NCBI GenBank assembly: GCA_008508345.1
Contig: QNGE01000410.1
Span: forward strand, 129,345-193,344
Reading direction: 5' to 3'
From: Paragonimus westermani
Taxonomy: Eukaryota > Platyhelminthes > Trematoda > Plagiorchiida > Troglotrematidae
DNA length: 64,000 bases
The stretch's first letter is position 1, and the number at the start of each line of letters is the position of its first letter. The position numbers were made by a program, and so were the translations under genes. Below are positions 61,801-64,000 of this stretch, piece by piece. Below the pieces are notes generated by a model, which had not been told where the DNA came from, did no database searches, and worked only from the letters and a program-made list of their open reading frames with translations.

Positions 61801-63149
61801 AAAGAGAGAATGGGCAAAACAGACAATAATCAGGACTGTGTGGAAGATAGTATTCGGCAGAATGAATGATAGATAGAAGGGTTCGCGAGGGAGCCAGCGA
61901 ACAGAGATTCAAGAAGCTCCTGAAAAATGCCACTCACGAGTCTTGACTTGAAATTCTTGACCTGAACCCACTTGAATTTCAAAGACTCTGCGGTGATTTA
62001 ATGCTCACACTTCTTTAAAGTAAATCTCGCAAAACAGTTCTTCACTGGAGCGAATGATGACGGCCGGCGAGGACATAACAGGAGGCTTCTCAAGTCTTGT
62101 CCTCGGACCTTTCTTAGGCGTCAGTTCTTTTCTCACAGAGTTATTGACCTTTGGGGCAGCCTCTCTTCTGAATTCGTCAGCAGCGCTTCTAGGGATCGTT
62201 TAAAACACTGTCTGACTCTTATTTATATGAAAATCCATTATGCGGTCAATCTTAAACTGTTTTTGGTGCTCACTGTAATCCTCAAGTGCAGTGCTGCACC
62301 CTGTTTTCAACGACTGCCATTCAGATCAACAAACGCCCACTGACACTGAGCAAGAAAAACCGACCGGGCTTGGGAACATTGGTCTCCTTCCCGAGCCTGC
62401 GGGTCAACCGTCGAAAATATAGAAAAAACCGCCATCGGCTGTTGTAGCCGAATCCTGCGGACACGAACGCGAGTAAGTGACACGAACAATAGTGAACGAG
62501 TTAACCGAATAGACGCCCCTTCCGATTGACCTCCAAACTCCGAACAACAAGAACCAATAAAAACACGGATAAAGCGGACTCCGGATAGGTAGTATTTCTA
62601 GCGGTCGGCAGCTGCGTGAATTTACGCGGGAAGCTGGCCGGTATTCATAGAGAATCACTGGCCTGGTGGCCGCGTGGGTGCGCAACGAAATATTTGAATC
62701 TCACGCTGATGCATATCTTAGTGACGGCTTGCGATATCCGATTTCTGTCAACGGAATCGTATTCATCGGATCAAGTCTAACCTGACGCTGAGATTCAAAA
62801 CCAGTGCTGACTAAAAATAGCTTTTGATCAACGCACAGCTGCACTTCCTGACCAATGTGAGGCCATCCCAAATCTGCCGCCTAAACGACACTCGGACCCA
62901 AGCGCGTTCCACGTTGTCCGAAACAGGTGTAGACGGGAAATCCGCGAATACCCCAAACTCGTACAAGAGGAGATCCTCCTCAGAGCCCGCGAGAAGAAAA
63001 ACTTCTTATTCAAGCATGTGCGACGATTAAGAAAGAATGAACCTCCAGCTCTTTCTCTACGACTGCCCGACGGGGAGACTTGATCTGACTCCCTAGTTGT
63101 GGCCGAGTTATTCAGGGAGTAGTGTCCGGCAGTCTACAACGTCACACCA
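61801..63149. other. Non-coding region, possible LTR boundary
   Basis: No gene recognised. On the minus strand the sequence ending at about 62434 reads GGATTCGGCTACAACA, followed by GCCGATGGCGG and a short open frame (62307-62429). That layout resembles the end of a 5' LTR and start of a leader, but no partner LTR was found. An open minus stretch at about 62000-62200 (with RREAAPKVNNSVRKELTPKK) is unassigned. Confidence 0.35.
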
Positions 63150-63638
63150 CCAAGCTGGCATCCTGTCCCACAGCTGCAGTAATTCAGGCAACCACTCGTT
63201 ACCTGTGGGTTTTCTGTGACCGGGCTCGGAAACCTTGGTCCCTGTGTCGAACCCGTGTGTCAGTCTCTGAATCGCTCACGAAGGGGGCGACGGTGAGCAT
63301 TCATGTTTGCCGCCAGAATGGGTATATCAGAACCATGTGTCGACCGTCGGAGAGTCTTCACATCCAAGGAGAATGCTTCGGGGACCTCGGCGTCACCAGC
63401 CATTTGGAGCGTAAACAGACGGTAATTTGATTTCCGAAACTCTTGCCTCTAGCACTGGCCTTAACAGAACCTGCCATTCGAACAGCAGTCTGCAGTTAGC
63501 AGGAATCCAGTCTAATGCGCCTGCGACCGTCATGCTCAGGACTATACCTACTCCAGCCCGATCTGTAACGGCAGACATAAAATCACGGAGAATGCATAAC
63601 CAATATCGGGTAGACAATACGGGTACTGTTAGTTCCAC
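63150..63638 (-). mobile_element. APE-type LINE, endonuclease fragment (degenerate)
   Basis: The minus strand reads TDRAGVGIVLSMTVAGALDW then IPANCRLLFEWQ (family GQAGVGIALS..AE.ALLDWIPVNSRLCAVRL), then SVYAPNGW (family VVSAYAPTDC), then, after a frame change, ILAANMNAHRRPLRERF (family VVAGDMNAQ.GRL.E) and LLQLWDRM (family LLQLCSDH). The catalytic GD of the GDMNAQ motif is replaced. It is the same family as the endonuclease at 5.4-6.1 kb. Confidence 0.75.
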
Positions 63639-64000
63639 AAGTTGACTACTCTCCTAGATTCTTGTCTCTGAAACGCCACGGACGGCGTCATTCAAGGAGT
63701 CTAACGTTCTTGCGAGAACGGCCTGTTGACCTATCTGTTTTAGCTTGCGAATATTGAAGGCACCCATATGAATTCGCATTTTAAGTATAAACAATGGACG
63801 AGGGAGGCCTGAAGCTGAATGGCAAGAAGTGAAGCTTATTGGCTTAGTGTTATCATGATTAGCTATACCTGCTTGGGAATCGGGAGGGGCCTGATAGCTG
63901 AATTCTATAGGACGGTGGGGGAGGGGTCAGCAGTAGCATGTTTTCGCCCATCCACCATGCTGTATGGAGCAGATGGGGGAACCCGGTTTACATTGCGAGA
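63639..64000. other. Non-coding end of window
   Basis: Nothing recognised. The 5' part of the LINE endonuclease would lie here if present, but no motif is visible. Confidence 0.4.

Noticed and set aside
1..64000. CRISPR arrays, bacterial operons, rRNA or intact tRNA genes
   Set aside because: No regularly spaced repeats, no ribosomal-RNA-like blocks and no convincing tRNA were seen. The window is eukaryotic.

Overview
The window looks like nuclear DNA from a large, repeat-rich animal genome. A parasitic flatworm (trematode or tapeworm) is most likely, because the APE-type LINEs, Ty3/gypsy element and Penelope-like element all resemble flatworm transposable-element proteins. The species cannot be named from sequence alone. 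There are no operons or ribosome-binding sites, long open frames are rare, and nearly all recognisable coding sequence is decayed reverse transcriptase.

Only one host gene is identified with confidence: two exons of imidazolonepropionase (AMDHD1/HutI, histidine degradation) on the + strand, at 11289-11507 and 16163-16323. They join in frame across a 4.66 kb intron with GT..AG ends. The 5' exons and the short C-terminal exon were not found.

The rest is transposon archaeology. 3.6-6.1 kb: two fragments of an APE-type LINE, RT on + and endonuclease on -. 23.6-24.1 kb: C-terminal RT fragment of a second LINE type (-), with a probable relative at 55.7-56.1 kb (+). 30.8-32.5 kb: a compact Penelope-like element (RT plus GIY-YIG endonuclease, -) between inverted terminal repeats of about 240 bp. 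37.2-37.6 kb: a foldback repeat. 42.0-43.8 kb: a LINE RT (-) split by a 498 bp solo LTR with a target-site duplication. 45.8-47.0 kb: a 1.19 kb non-autonomous LTR element (TRIM-like) with two 237 bp LTRs, candidate primer-binding site and polypurine tract, target-site duplication and an internal trinucleotide microsatellite. 50.3-53.5 kb: a degenerate Ty3/gypsy gag-pol (-), next to a repeat that recurs at 38.5-39.0 kb. 56.2-59.5 kb: an inverted pair of an unclassified repeat, one copy cut by a 442 bp solo LTR. 60.4-61.8 kb: RT fragments, one CR1-like. 63.1-63.6 kb: another LINE endonuclease fragment.

The elements do not form a pathway. Their nesting gives a relative history: LINEs and the unclassified repeat came first, and LTR elements later inserted into them and recombined to solo LTRs. 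All homology calls were made by eye from translated motifs, without database searches.
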